DNA from: Muscardinus avellanarius
Taxonomy: Eukaryota; Chordata; Mammalia; Rodentia; Gliridae
Length of the DNA: 64,000 nucleotides
Direction: 5' to 3'
Assembly: GCA_963383645.1 (NCBI GenBank)
Contig: OY726560.1
Location: 148,123,052 to 148,187,051 of the forward strand
The notes under the pieces were generated by a model. The model saw only the letters and a program-made list of their open reading frames with translations. It had not been told where the DNA came from and ran no database searches. This document shows, piece after piece, positions 13,192 through 24,105 of this stretch. Position 1 is the stretch's first letter; each line of letters begins with the position of its first letter. A program made the translations under genes and the position numbers.

Positions 13192-16100
13192 CAATTGTGT
13201 GGTTTTTATAATATTGTGTTTCTAATAGCTAAATTGTTGTTTTATCCTTATGAATCATAAGAGCCATTATTATCTTTTCAGAAATACTATTAAAACCTCT
13301 TTTACCATCAGAACAGACTAGCATTAGAATATTTAAATCCTTGGACAAGAAAAGACAGTACACTATTAGAAGTAAGAGCACCCTTTCTCATTATTATTAT
13401 TATGTTTATTATTATCATTATCATTCTTATTTTCTTCACTAGAACAAGTGCTTCCCCTGTTCAAGCCAAGGATGCCCACAGATGGGTCACTATGCTGATA
13501 GATTTGTTGGGAGAACAAGTGGAGTGGGCCAGAAGTTTTTTCTGAACACTGGTGATGCCAGTAATTTTGCTCGTAAGTTTCTATTTTATTTACATTATAT
13601 TTTTACGGCTATGAATTGTATCATGCCCTTTGGTAATGTGTAAAATTGCTTTTAAATTTGCATGCTAGTAACACTCCTCCCTAAAGTGGACATATGGTTC
13701 ATGCCATGTACAAGGTAGTGATGGCTAATGGGGGCAGCAGAACAGAGTGTGGGGCCCAAATGATTCGTGTATGAAGAATACATTTCTTCACATGTGATTC
13801 TGGTGTTGAAAGCAGCAGGCTTCCTCTCGCAGACTCTTTGTGTTCAGTCAGAAGTTCATGAAGCAGAATTCTGAGGTTTTTATACAAAGAGAAAAGTAAT
13901 CCTACAGAGTGATGACAGAGATGATTGGACTGAAGATTTGAGGTATATTTAAGATAGTAGATTCCATGAGGGATTGAAATTATAGGGTATGAGGTGAGGC
14001 ATGCGAACAGGATCTAGTTTTTTTCCTGGGTAATATAAAAAGAAAACCACTTGGATGTGAGGCAGTGTAATTAAGAAAATTATAAAAATCTAAAGGCGAA
14101 TTTTATTTCATCTTCAATTTGGCCCATGTTAGAGCTAAAGGGCAAAGAATTATAATTCACTCTAAACTAGAGCCAAAGAAACTGTGATTTGATTATCTAA
14201 ACTGATATATTCCCAAGGGCAATGTAAAGTATGTAAAGTTGATAGAATTTTAAAAGTTCATGAAAACTATGTAGACAAAAAGATGTCAGTACTTTAAAAT
14301 CTGGAGGTCAATGAAACTAAAACAAACTGCTATAAATGACACACCCTTACTATTTTCCCACTACCTTTTAACATGAAGTTCTTAGAACATTCAAGAACAA
14401 ATTTTTAGGTCGAAAACTTTTTAAGCAAAATATACTGCTTTGTCTCTTGATTTGAAAAAAAAATTGGAAATTTCTCACTCCCCAATACTTGGAACATTTC
14501 AAAAAGTAATGACTATGGCTATGTTCTTAGAAAAATTTCTAACATTATGCATAAATCCTTCAAAATTCTGAAGTAGTAGGATGGAAATTAATGGGATTTT
14601 AGTATCTTCTTTCTACACATCAACATTTTACCAATTTTACCTCCTCTGCAGGTTGGAGGTATAAGGTAACTGTCACACTGTCTGGAGAGAAGGTTACAGG
14701 ACACATCCTAGTTTCTTTGTTTGGAAACGGAGTAAACTCCAAGCAGTATGAAATTTTTAAGTGAGTAAAATATTACTTTTAAATTACTTATATGTTCAAA
14801 TACTAGGCATACATAATATATAATATTAGCAAAAACTGTTTATCCTTTAGCATATAAAAATAGAGTACTGTCGCTGGGCGTGGTGGCGCATGCTTATAAT
14901 CCCAGTGCTTGGGAGGCTGAGACAGGAGAATCACACAGGTTCAAAGCCAGCCTCAGCTACTGAGTGAGGATCTCAGCAACTTAGTGAGACCTTGTTTACA
15001 AGTAAAATATAAAATAGCTCTGGGAGTATAGCCCAGAGGTAAAAAAGCCCCTGGGTTCCACCTCTAGTACCCCCCCACATATACACGAAATAGAGTGCTG
15101 TCACATATAATAGAAAGAAAGATACTCTGTCACACTTGTACCTTAATATATTTCAGACCCTTATTTCTAATTTTTTTCTCTACTATTTTCTGGGAAAACC
15201 ATAAATGTTTACTTAGATGCCTGGCATCTGGCTTTATAATCAGTAAATAATTATTCCCTAGAAATCAGTGAGGATTGACATGATGGTGCCATTTTTATAC
15301 TGTGACTATAATAGCAAATTGTGACTAAATCATGTTAGAAGTTTTATTAAAGATGACTAAAGTGTTATGAGTTACTGATGGCAAATCTTATCACTGAGTT
15401 CACATGTGTTAATTTATTAATACATTAGAATGATAAATGATAAATCATGTCAGCTAGACAGGTATTGTAAGATGGCTTTAGAAATACATATATGTACATT
15501 TTATATGTATTTATGTAAATTTATATATCTTTTTTAACTTCTTAACTCCACAGGGGCACTCTCCAATCTGGCTATACTCATTCCAATGAGATTGACTCTG
15601 ATGTGGATGTTGGGGACCTGCAGAGGGTGAAGTTTATTTGGTATAACAATGTGATCAACCTAACCCGACCCAGAGTGGGAGCGTCCACTATCCAAGTGGA
15701 AAGAAACGACGGAAGAGTGTAAGTAATGGAAATCAGAGGCCAAAGGCATCAAAGTCATGAGAATGATCAAGGAGTGTTCACAATTCCCACTAAAATTCTC
15801 CTTTAGGCTAAACTTCCCACAGTGGCTCACCCATGCTCCAGCCACAGCTTTTTCCCAATAATATCTGTGTCCCTAGGAGAAAGTGTAGAACTTTAGTGAG
15901 AAGACAACTTTGATTGACCTGTAGGTAAGTGTGGTGTTGTCTGATATAAATTGTTAGAATCTGGCTTCATGATCCCAAGGAAAAAAGAATAGCTCATGGG
16001 GGAGATAAGCCTTTTGCCATTGGCGTAATCAATGTGTGGTTCATCCCCAAACTTTATAGGTTAACTAAATTGCATTTCGGATTGTCAGGAACTTATTTAA

Positions 16101-19100
16101 CTTATCAAGGAACAAAAATAGGCTCTTCCATTCACTGATATTAGTGGAAAAAAAATCTCATAAGATCAGTCCTTGGTTCTCAATAGGTCTGAAGGATTTC
16201 TGAGCCACAGGATATTTTCCATGTTGGACTCCCAGGAAGGGATAACTGATGATAATCACAAAACTATCAATTTCTGCTCAAGAATTTTGAGTGGTGACCC
16301 AAGTTCTGATACAGAAAACACTGCCTGTCCTTTCATTAGGCCATTGTAACCCCATAAACACTCAAAAAGGAGACTTTTCTCCTGGCAAAGATAGCATAAG
16401 AGATACCATGTTTGTCTTCTCATCTGAAAAGACCAAAATTTCAGATGAATATGTGAAATAGTCATTTTCAAGGCACTGAACTCCAAGCAATAATAGACAG
16501 TGATGCCTGACAGACAAAAAGCCAAAGTGGATTCTTAAAATTACCCCAACTTACTGGCTTTATTTTCTAGGATAAGGCACAGTCAGGAGAAATTCAGGCA
16601 GAGTCCAATATATGCTATAAGTTGAACAGACAGAATTAAGAATGAGGGATTTTAAGGCAACTCAGTCTTATGACCCAGCCTAACAGTGGAGAATGTTAGA
16701 GGACAAATACAAGAGTTCTGAAAAAACCCCTTGAGTAATCAGCAGAGTACTGATCAGCTCATGTGTATTAGCAAATAGGCATGATCAGGTTAATAGTCAT
16801 CTGAAAAGATTAGACAGAACAGTGTCCATTATTCTTGCACTGAGAATATTTCTTGTTTTAACAAAACCATTCTAAGAAAAGCTTGAAATTCAAGAGACAT
16901 TGGGCAAAATATTTAGGAAGGTCTTATTTCCTAGTTAGAAATGAATCATCGAGATCTATTAGGAATTATAGTGATGAAACTGTTTTCAAATAACTGCATT
17001 GCAGAACAAAGCTGAATAAGATGTATTGAGATAAAAAATTATCTGGCAGCTAACAAGATAAAATTCACAATGTCTGATATTTACTCAAAGATCCCCAGCT
17101 ATACAAAGAAACAAAACAACTTATAATGAAAGAAGTAACTAAGGAATTGTTCAACCAGAACTGAGACTGGTGTTAGAAAATCAGACAAGGAGAGTTAAAC
17201 AGTTATTAAACATCTATTCTTCAAATAGGTCAGCAGAGGTACGGCAAGAATCAAAAATAATTTCTAGGGATAAAAAAATACAATCTGCTGTGAAAAAGAC
17301 TGAATAAAATGAAAAACACAATAAATACTCAGAAGAAATTGTGAATTTGAAAACATAGAAGAAAGTATTCAAAATGAAAAAGGGAAAAAAGATTTTAGTA
17401 TGCAAATATTATCAAAGACCTGTGGAAAGTTTTAAAGAAAAATATCGTAGCACATCCAGATGAGTAGAGATAAAAATTTAAAAACCAGAAATGGTGGGAC
17501 ACACCTACAATTTCAGCACTTGTGAGGCTGGGATGGGAGAATACCAGGTTCAAAGTCAGCCTCTGAAAACTTAGCAAGGCTCTCAGCAACTTATGAAGAC
17601 CCTGTTTTAAAACAAAACAACACAAAAATTCTAAAAGGGCTTTGGGTGTAGCTGGTAGGTATAATGCCCCAAGGTTTACTCCTCATTACACAAAATAAAT
17701 AATAAATAAATAAATAAAAACTACAGCAGATTTCTTGTTAGGAACAACGCAAGGCAGAGGGCAGTGGAATAACATCTTTAATACAGTAAAAGGAAAACAC
17801 TATTAATCTAGAATTTACTCCTAATATACTAAAAGGAAAACACTCTTAACCTAGAATTTATTCCTAATAACATCTATTAAAAATAAAAATACTTTTCAGG
17901 CATACCAAAACCATAAGAAATTATGTGAGAAAGATTTTTGGCAGAGAAAAATAATGCTACTTGGAAAAGAAACTACAACAAAAAAAACTTAAAAAACAGT
18001 AGAGAGTAATTACATTGGAAATATGTGAGGTTTATAAATCTTATTTACTACTCTGGAAATACTGCAAGTAAACCTCAGTTACCGAGCACATTAGCACACA
18101 AGAGGCCTTGTGCTCATTATCCAGAACTAAAATTTAAAACCAAACCCAAATGAGCCATCTTTAAAATAATACCAATATTTCAGAAGGTGAGTATATGTTG
18201 TATGTGTTTGTGTGTATGTGTAAAGTGTGTATATGTGTGTGTTTGTGTGTATGTATAAAGTTATAATAACAATGCCATAAGAAAAGGATAAATGGAAATA
18301 TACTATTGGAAAGTCCTTATACCATGTATAAATTGCTATAATAACACTTAAAGATAGAATGTGGTAAGTTAAAAATATTTTTATCATTTTTAAAGCAACT
18401 TTCAAAATAATAACACAAAGAACTCTAGCAAACAAACCAATGAGAGGAATAAAATGGAATAAAAATAATTTAAAAGAGAGCATAAAAAATGTTAAAAAAA
18501 AAAAAAGAACCAGGAATGGAGGGGACAAAAAGAAAACAGACAAAAAACTTACACCTAATCATGTCAATAATTATATTAAATAAAAATGGCCTAAATACCA
18601 CAATTAAAAGGCATATAATTTACACTGGATTTTTTTTCAAATCGGTATCTAATTGTCTTATGCCTACATGGAATGCACATTAAATATAAAAATAAAGATT
18701 TTACAAGATTAAAATCCAGAAAAGAAACCCTATTCATTAGAAAAATGCATATTAAATCCACAATTAGTTATCAAAATAAACTTTAAATGACTAAAATTAA
18801 AAATATTGACAATACCAAGCATTGTTGAAGGTAACAAGAATCTTAAACTTTCATACATGGCTAGTGGAAGTATAAACAATAAAATCCCTTTGGAAAGCAG
18901 TTTAGTGGTTTCTCTAAAAGGCAAACATACACCTACCTATAATTCAACCATATGGATCCCAGGTACAGTAATTTGCTCCATTCATAATTTTTCTTATTGC
19001 TTGATTTCAGTTACCCACAGTCAGCTGTAGTCTTAAAATACTAAGTAAGTCCCTCCAGTCTTTGGTGTGGTTATCAGCTGCTCTATATTATTTGCACAAC

Positions 19101-19364
19101 CACCTTACAAGACTAGAAAGGATATTTAAGTCCTTTATAGTTGAAGCCTTCTTCCCTCAGTCAATGTCTGGTCTCTGGCTCAGATCGTGCCCCTCTCTCA
19201 GGCTGCAGTAGGGCAGGCAGCGAGAATCGCAGCTGTCTTCATGCTCAGCACTCCAACTAATGTCAGCAAGAGGTGACCTTTTGATGTTTTCTCTCCACAG
19301 ATTCAACTTCTGCAGTGCAGAAACTGTGAAGGAGGAGGTCCTGCTCACCCTCACCCCATGTTAG
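3156..19364 (+). CDS. PNLIP: Pancreatic triacylglycerol lipase, complete gene (copy A)
   Basis: Secreted lipase that hydrolyses the outer ester bonds of triacylglycerol in the gut lumen, working with colipase and bile salts. Coding exons: 3156-3201, 4443-4597, 5474-5596, 7907-8041, 8808-8919, 10273-10392, 10509-10628, 11124-11242, 13443-13572, 14652-14760, 15554-15718, 19301-19364. All introns are GT-AG; the join is 1398 nt, 465 codons plus TAG, the usual family length. Signal peptide about 1-16 ([16 protein letters not shown]), mature start [10 protein letters not shown]. Nucleophile Ser169 in GHSLG, Asp193 in GLDPAEP, His280 in AACNHL. The lid is bounded by Cys254 and Cys278; the other family cysteines are present (20, 26, 107, 118, 302, 313, 316, 321, 465). 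The C-terminal PLAT/colipase-binding domain follows about residue 354. The start is the first ATG of exon 2, as in the family. The sequence fits PNLIP better than PNLIPRP1 or PNLIPRP2. Odd point: the sequon at Asn183 reads NGA, so that glycosylation site is lost. Confidence 0.97.
3471..3685 (+). repeat. Inverted repeat arm 1, intron 2 of copy A
   Basis: The original arm; it aligns with 52889-53106 in copy B. Its reverse complement recurs at 3954-4170, separated by about 268 bp. Matching landmarks include agattcagaaattt, aacccaggttt and actctatgactggcagga. Confidence 0.88.
3954..4170 (-). repeat. Inverted repeat arm 2, intron 2 of copy A
   Basis: Inverted copy of 3471-3685, inserted between ggctcctgg and tctgcacctgctg. 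In copy B the two flanks are nearly adjacent (ctcctgg-like then ctctgcacctgctg near 53430), so this arm was added to copy A after the duplication. Confidence 0.88.
4443..4597 (+). CDS. PNLIP: PNLIP copy A exon 3
   Basis: 155 nt, residues 16-67, start of the mature enzyme. Near identical to the copy B exon; the few differences I see are silent. The similarity continues about 50 bp into the next intron. Confidence 0.96.
4598..5473 (+). other. PNLIP copy A intron 3
   Basis: AT-rich intron with a (CA)n microsatellite at 4823-4864. Nothing else is recognised. Confidence 0.85.
4823..4864. repeat. (CA)n microsatellite
   Basis: About 20 CA units in intron 3. Absent at the matching place in copy B. 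Confidence 0.95.
5474..5596 (+). CDS. PNLIP: PNLIP copy A exon 4
   Basis: 123 nt, residues 68-108, with the FIIHGF core strand and Cys107. The first codon is ATA (Ile68); copy B has AGA (Arg). Confidence 0.96.
5597..7906 (+). other. PNLIP copy A intron 4
   Basis: 2.3 kb. Holds one old B1-dID SINE (5920-6093). The rest aligns in patches with intron 4 of copy B, which has gained more SINEs. Confidence 0.8.
5920..6093 (-). repeat. Old B1-dID SINE
   Basis: Reads tggtactggggattgaaccc, then a diverged reverse B1 body. The same insertion is present in copy B at 55767-55950, so it predates the duplication. Confidence 0.8.
7907..8041 (+). CDS. PNLIP: PNLIP copy A exon 5
   Basis: 135 nt, residues 109-153, including Cys118 and the [15 protein letters not shown] core. 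Residue 151 is Ser here but Phe in copy B. Confidence 0.96.
8042..8807 (+). other. PNLIP copy A intron 5
   Basis: AT-rich; an AAC/A-rich simple stretch lies near 8100-8140. No other element seen. Confidence 0.8.
8808..8919 (+). CDS. PNLIP: PNLIP copy A exon 6 (catalytic Ser)
   Basis: 112 nt, residues 154-190 plus one base. Carries the nucleophile elbow GHSLG (Ser169) and the sequence RRTNGAIG, in which the usual N-glycosylation sequon NGT is NGA. Confidence 0.96.
8920..10272 (+). other. PNLIP copy A intron 6
   Basis: Has a SINE at 9072-9251 that copy B lacks. The last 250 bp or so are almost identical to copy B, unlike the middle of the intron. Confidence 0.8.
9072..9251 (-). repeat. B1-dID SINE, private to copy A
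   Basis: Reverse B1-dID with imperfect target duplications (cttggcatactt 9049-9060, cttggtgtactt 9253-9264). Absent from copy B near 59275. Confidence 0.88.
10273..10392 (+). CDS. PNLIP: PNLIP copy A exon 7 (catalytic Asp)
   Basis: 120 nt. Carries Asp193 in GLDPAEP and the [14 protein letters not shown] segment. Identical by eye to copy B. Confidence 0.96.
10509..10628 (+). CDS. PNLIP: PNLIP copy A exon 8 (start of lid)
   Basis: 120 nt, residues 231-271. Carries Cys254, the first cysteine of the lid loop. Identical by eye to copy B; intron 7 between exons 7 and 8 is only 116 bp and also nearly identical. Confidence 0.96.
10629..11123 (+). other. PNLIP copy A intron 8
   Basis: Short and free of mobile elements. 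In copy B the same intron holds a 2.8-kb L1 derivative. Confidence 0.85.
11124..11242 (+). CDS. PNLIP: PNLIP copy A exon 9 (catalytic His)
   Basis: 119 nt, residues 271-310. Carries Cys278, His280 in AACNHL and Cys302. Confidence 0.95.
11301..11375 (-). repeat. ID-like SINE fragment
   Basis: Reads tgtggcattgggaattcaat then gagctacatcctcagc, the reverse of a tRNA-Ala-derived ID monomer. Confidence 0.7.
13146..13190. repeat. (GT)n microsatellite
   Basis: About 22 GT units in intron 9. Confidence 0.95.
13443..13572 (+). CDS. PNLIP: PNLIP copy A exon 10
   Basis: 130 nt, residues 311-353 plus one base. Contains the Cys313/316/321 cluster ([11 protein letters not shown]) and [15 protein letters not shown], the end of the catalytic domain. 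Confidence 0.95.
13573..14651 (+). other. PNLIP copy A intron 10
   Basis: AT-rich, nothing recognisable. Confidence 0.7.
14652..14760 (+). CDS. PNLIP: PNLIP copy A exon 11 (PLAT domain)
   Basis: 109 nt. Begins the C-terminal beta-sandwich: [12 protein letters not shown] and [17 protein letters not shown]. Confidence 0.95.
14761..15553 (+). other. PNLIP copy A intron 11
   Basis: Contains a SINE at 14873-15087; the rest is AT-rich. Confidence 0.8.
14873..15087 (+). repeat. B1-dID SINE
   Basis: Forward B1 plus ID-like half. Target duplications aaatagagtactgtc (14858-14872) and aaatagagtgctgtc (15088-15102) differ by one base. Confidence 0.9.
15554..15718 (+). CDS. PNLIP: PNLIP copy A exon 12 (PLAT domain)
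   Basis: 165 nt. Encodes [19 protein letters not shown] and [12 protein letters not shown], the colipase-binding sandwich. Confidence 0.95.
16600..19000 (+). mobile_element. Degraded L1 remnant(s)
   Basis: Phrases such as atggcctaaataccacaattaaaaggc, ccctattcattagaaaaatg and catggctagtggaagtataaac resemble L1 ORF2 and its 3' part, but there are many stops. Limits are approximate. Confidence 0.45.
17485..17715 (+). repeat. Old B1-dID SINE with AAAT tail
   Basis: agaaatggtgggacacacct and tttgggtgtagctggtaggt mark the two halves; it ends in an (AAAT)n run. Confidence 0.75.
19301..19364 (+). CDS. PNLIP: PNLIP copy A exon 13, coding part
   Basis: Encodes the end of the protein, [20 protein letters not shown], then TAG. 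It ends in the family's terminal Cys465. Confidence 0.96.
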
Positions 19365-19400
19365 GAGGAAGCTGACATATAGTCACTCAATCTTATTGCT

Positions 19401-19406
19401 AATAAA
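19401..19406 (+). terminator. PNLIP: Poly(A) signal of PNLIP copy A
   Basis: AATAAA 37 bp after the stop codon, a very short 3' UTR as is usual for this gene. Cleavage is expected near 19420. Confidence 0.88.
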
Positions 19407-19679
19407 ATCTAGCAGTGAAGCAATATATTCTGTCTTTTGTCATCAGTGTACTTTCTGTCCAATGAAGCTTTTGGGTATGATTCAAATCCAAAACCTGCAG
19501 TTGGTGAAAAGAACCACAGATAACTGCTGACTTTTGTGACATGTGATGTGGCATTTCAACTTGGGAATATTACCTCACACTGTTCTTGTCCACTACTAAT
19601 ATGACTGATGTCGTTCTGATCACTTAAGGCAGACTTCCTGGCCCAAAGCACCAACCTTTGCCTCTGTTTCCTCAGCTTT

Positions 19680-19877
19680 TTTTTTTTTTTTTTTTTGGTG
19701 GTGTTACTGGGGTTCCTGGAAGCCCTTCTACTTCCAGGCTACACTACCAGACCTATTTTTTTAATTTTTGGAAATAGGGTCTCTTAAGCCAGTGTGGCAG
19801 CTGGTTTCGAACCTACGTGATCCTCTTGTCTCCGCCTCTCAAGCGCGGGGATTACAAGCATGCGCCACCACACCGGC
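19680..19877 (-). repeat. B1-dID SINE
   Basis: T-run, then tggggttcctggaagccctt and caccacaccggc. Flanked by a ctcagctttt-like duplication. Confidence 0.9.
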
Positions 19878-21045
19878 TTCTTTTCCCTCAGCTTTAAGTT
19901 CTGTGTCTGCTCCTCATCATGTGAGTCCTAGGTGTGTGAATCTCAGGGTATAGAGCAGGAAGAAGAGAGAGGGAAAGTATGGGCTCTGCTTTCACATCAT
20001 GGAGGCCAGCATCAAGAGAGAAGTAAGCAGGGGAACTCAAAGACAAAATTATAGTTCCTAAGTCTGAATCCTCAAGGATCCACCTTCTCAAGCAACATAA
20101 CACCTGCCTAGGTTACTGCCCAGTAAATCCACTACGTTGAATTTATCCACTGATAAGATTACAGGAGTGATGGCACAAAAGAGATGAGAATGAACCCCAT
20201 CCAAGGCCTTCTAACTAGTGACCCTGCTCCCAGTGGGGGTCTCCCCTACCCCATACTTCTTACAGTCTGTTTGACCTTCCTAAGACACAATTATAGCCCC
20301 TACTTGTGATCCCCAGGACAGAATCTACATTCGTTAGTCAGTCCAGCAAAGTAGTTTTCACACAGTACGCCATTTCATCTCTCAACATGGTTCTTCAGGA
20401 AGTTTACATTTTGGCTCTGTCCCCAACCAGATGCTTTTGGATACCTGCACAAACTCTTTCTCTTCTTAGAATAGTCTTTCTTGTCCTTCCATCTGTTTTA
20501 CTCACATTGATGCTTCAAGCTTTTTCATTTCATCTAGGAAGCCTTTCTTTGCCCTCATTACTTACATCCCTGCATTGAACTAAGGTTTTCTTCCCTGTAC
20601 TTCTACTGCATTCAGGGCTTCCCCTTCTCAATACTTATGTTCTATATTGCAATTAATGATTCACTTCTTTGTATGTCCAATTTGTAAGCTCTTTAAGAGG
20701 GTTACTTTTGTATGTATCTCACTAATGGGATTCAATTACCTTCCTACTAATGAAGGATTAAATGAAACCACTAGGTTTAGGTATGTAAAATTAGGCTAGA
20801 TTCAAAATTAATATTCAAAAATAAAACAGGATATTTATGCTAAGTCTTACAAGATGGGAAGGGGTTGCCAAAAGGACATGGTGGGATTGCCACTCCTGAG
20901 AGAGGAAACAGTATAGCCAGAGACACAGGAGTGATGGCACAAAGGAGATGAGGATGATCCCCTTCTAAGGCTCTTTGGAGGTGCATCTAGGTTTTCTCAG
21001 GTACATCTTAGAAGTCTAATTTTCCATCTCTTCCATTTGCTTTTG
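19878..21045. other. Intergenic, no gene seen
   Basis: Unique-looking sequence. A phrase of about 50 bp (aggagtgatggcacaaa...gagatga) at 20163 recurs imperfectly at 20927, so one piece has been duplicated locally. Confidence 0.5.
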
Positions 21046-21175
21046 TATTTTATTTTATTTTATTTTATTTTAGGGACAGCGTCCCAGACTTGTTTCAAAA
21101 TCCTGGGCTCAAAAGCAATCTTCCTACATGGCTACCTAAATATCTGGGACTATAGGCACTAATCACCATGTTCAT
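21046..21175 (-). repeat. Diverged 7SL-type SINE
   Basis: TTTTA run, then text like a reverse 7SL monomer (tcctgggctcaaaagcaatc, gggactataggcac). Confidence 0.55.
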
Positions 21176-21890
21176 TTCCCATCTCCTCCTTTTGATCTGC
21201 CAAACCACTCAGGAGCCTCTGGCTACCCTTGCCATTGCAGATACAGGACACTAGGATTCAGTTATATTTTATATAGCATCAGCCAAAATTTAATATCCTG
21301 CAAAGGTATTTTTCCTTTCTAATTCCCCCAGCACTTACATACAGAGGTACAAATATAAAAAAGAAAAAAGAGAGCTGGAGAACTATAGACATTGACTTAT
21401 CAAATGCTAGAAAGTAAACCACAAACATTGCCTACTATCTGTATAGTATAAACATTACAATAAATTTAGTTTAAAGATCTGATTGGCATTTATCTAAAAT
21501 TCTTGAATTGAGTATTTTCTTACTCTCTGAAATGAAATGAATGTTGCAGTGAGCCAGAGAGGAGCTTATCTTCAAAAACAGAAAAGGACAGGTGATAACA
21601 GAAATGAAGAACAAAAGAGGACTGGTAATTTTACAGCCACTTTCCTTTCCTTATAGGGTTAAAATAGAAGTGATTTCTGTATCACATGACTGATTGACTG
21701 AAATATTTTGTCCTATTGGAAAATGGGCACACTCAAGGTTCTGTTGGATTTTGTGGCACTTAAGTCAGATGACTTCATTCTATGTTGGTTAGAATTGCTG
21801 GAAAATATTGTGTAAGGATAGTTCAAAACAATGGACTCCTATAAAATCTGATAATTCCCCCCACTTTTGGTAGCTTTACTTAGGGAATCA
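21176..21890. other. Intergenic, no gene seen
   Basis: Nothing recognised beyond AT-rich sequence. Confidence 0.4.
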
Positions 21891-24105
21891 GTGCTACTCT
21901 TGATTTCCTTCATGCTGGGTTTTTCATCTCAACACATTATATGTAGTTAAAGGTGTTTTGTTCTTGCTGCATTTAAGATTCTCTCTATGACTTGTCTAAT
22001 TGGGGTTCTAAATATCTCTTGCACATGACCATCCATCTCATTGTCCATATTTGGGTAATTATCTGATATTATTTCTCTCAAGAGGTTTCTAATGACCTTA
22101 GTTTGTGTTTTTAGGCCTTCTTCAATGCCTATTATCCATAAGTTGGCTCATTTTATATTATTCCATATTTCTTGAATATTCTGGTCATGTTGTCATATTC
22201 TCTTCTCTATATTGTCGACTGTGAGGTCAGTTTTGGATAAACTGTCTTCTAAGAGTGAGACTCTACTTTACATATGTTATAGTATGCCAGAAGTGGTTTC
22301 TATTGGGGTGTTTATTATTTTTTATTGTGTCCTTCGTTTTTATGTAGAATCTCTTTTTGGTTATTTAGGGCATTGATTCTTTTATTGATAAGTTCTCTTA
22401 TATTATGTGTGTGTGTTCTCTGATTTAATTTTAATTGTCTTTGATCATGTTAAATTACAATTCTGGATTTTCAGTCATTTTTCTGCAGCTCTATATTGAT
22501 AATTTCCAGTGTTTTTCAGTTTTAGGTGTTTAGTGTTCTCCCATAAGTCTCTGTTTTCATAGTTATCAGGATTTTTAGGTTTGTATTTCTGTTGTATTGT
22601 CATCCTTTTCCTCTTTGTGGAGTATCCTATGGCTATTGTTTTCCCTTTATAATAAGTGCTATGGTTGTAATGGTGCTGTGGGCTCATTTTTTTTCTATTC
22701 AATTAAGATTTTTTGAATAGGGAAATTAAAACTAATAGGCATCTTGATGCAGCTTTAGCAAGTCTTTATTACAAAATCAGTAGGAAATAGAAAGAGAATG
22801 AAGGAAAAGCACCATGCAGGCACATTGGAGAGTCCAAAAGTGAAAGTCTGAACCCCTATCCATCCCTGGTCTTTAAATAGATTTTGTATTGGTATGTTAT
22901 TAACAGTGTTACCAAGGCAATGGGCTAGTTACATTTCCTAGCCAGGTGGTGCCTCTTTGCCTCTGCACAGTGCAGTTACTAAGTGCAGAGAACAATAATC
23001 TACTTGTCTTCACCTCTATTGTATTAGGCTGTATTTGTTGCTCATTAGCTATGCATGCTTTGAAATAGCACACAGAGTTTACCTTTCCAATACCAAGGCC
23101 AGGTCACAAAAGTGAGGAGGAGATAAACAGAGGTACTGATTGCCTCTAAATATTTTTTAGGACTAAAGGCTTTAATTGTTTCTAGGGCTTTTAAGGCTAA
23201 AGACCTTAATTTTCTTTACATCTTTACTATAGGTTAATCATTAAATCATTAAAAACAAAGGACACAGAGAGATGGGAACGAACTCTGCAGTGTAACAGGC
23301 ATAGCCCCTCCCTGTCTGAGTGCCTACACAGCACCCAGACTCTGACTGCCTTTTACATTTTAGAAATTAATACCAGAACAATTTTCCAATACTAGCACAG
23401 TAAGCCCTAAGCTGGGAGCATATTTTTGTTTCAATGAATCTTTCTCATATAATCAGACTTTTTAATTAGTTCCCCAGAACTTCTTTAACAAGATCCAGTT
23501 TTAGTATAGGAAAACAATAATCTCTGATTGATTGCTAGCCTCTGTGAAATCTGGGCTAAAACTCAGCAAGGCCAGTGACTATAACATTTCAAGCCTGTTG
23601 CCCAGCTGGCTGAGTTTCAATGCCCCAGGGACACCATTGCTGTTCTGCTGATCTCCAAATTTCTTGTATCCCGCTGGATAACACCGATCTCCAGACTGTA
23701 TGGTCACTAGTCCCAAGCTCATCAGGGTAAGAGATTACAATGTTCCTAGCCTGGAGCCCATCTTGCTGAGCTTTGACACCCCAGGAACATCACCAGTATT
23801 CTGCTCACCTGACCACAATCTACTGGTAGTGAGAGTATAGAACTCCTTTCCAGTGGCATGCTGTATGAGTCAGATTACCTCAGGGACTCTGATTCTGCTC
23901 TGCCTGCTGTGACCACATGAAACCCTGTTGGTCACTGGTCTCCCTACTTGTGGAGCACAACTCTGCCAGGGGAGAGATTGCACTGCTCTAAACCTGGGGT
24001 CTGGTGGCTCTGTGTTTTGCCCCAGGAACAGCACTGCTGCTCTGATCAGTATCAATCACATGAGGCCTTGCTGGATCCCAGTCTTAGCCCTTGTTTGGAA
24101 ATGAG
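21891..24105 (-). mobile_element. Old L1, 5' UTR and ORF1 part
   Basis: Minus-strand L1. Left part (to 22656) resembles a decayed ORF1 coiled-coil region; right part (23400-24105) is the GC-richer 5' UTR. Both parts align with 24890-25104 plus 32262-33557, another L1 of the same family. Interrupted by an LTR-like insert at 22657-23399. Confidence 0.6.
22657..23399 (-). mobile_element. Possible solo LTR
   Basis: A block absent from the matching L1 copy near 32745. On the minus strand it begins TG and ends CA, with tatttaaa (22872-22879) and aataaa (22765-22770) spaced like an LTR promoter and poly(A) signal. The flanking duplication is weak (ataag/gtaag). Confidence 0.45.

Larger units (their letters stand above)
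11243..13442 (+). other. PNLIP copy A intron 9
   Basis: Holds an ID-like fragment (11301-11375), a (GT)n run (13146-13190) and an ATT-rich stretch just before the acceptor. Near 12905-12960 the phrase ttttattcacattagtagaa is tandemly repeated twice. Confidence 0.8.
15719..19300 (+). other. PNLIP copy A intron 12
   Basis: 3.6 kb. The first 900 bp show nothing. From roughly 16600 to 19000 the text looks like a very degraded plus-strand L1, interrupted by a SINE at 17485. The 138-codon minus-strand frame at 18127-18543 sits on simple AT/CA-rich sequence and is not a gene. Confidence 0.6.

Noticed and set aside
18127..18543. 138-codon minus-strand frame in intron 12
   Set aside because: Low-complexity Phe/Tyr/Thr-rich translation of AT- and CA-rich intron sequence; no domain, no splice or promoter signs.
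3156..19364. Assignment to PNLIPRP1 or PNLIPRP2
   Set aside because: The N-terminus, lid region and length fit PNLIP; the related proteins have different signal peptides and lid residues.
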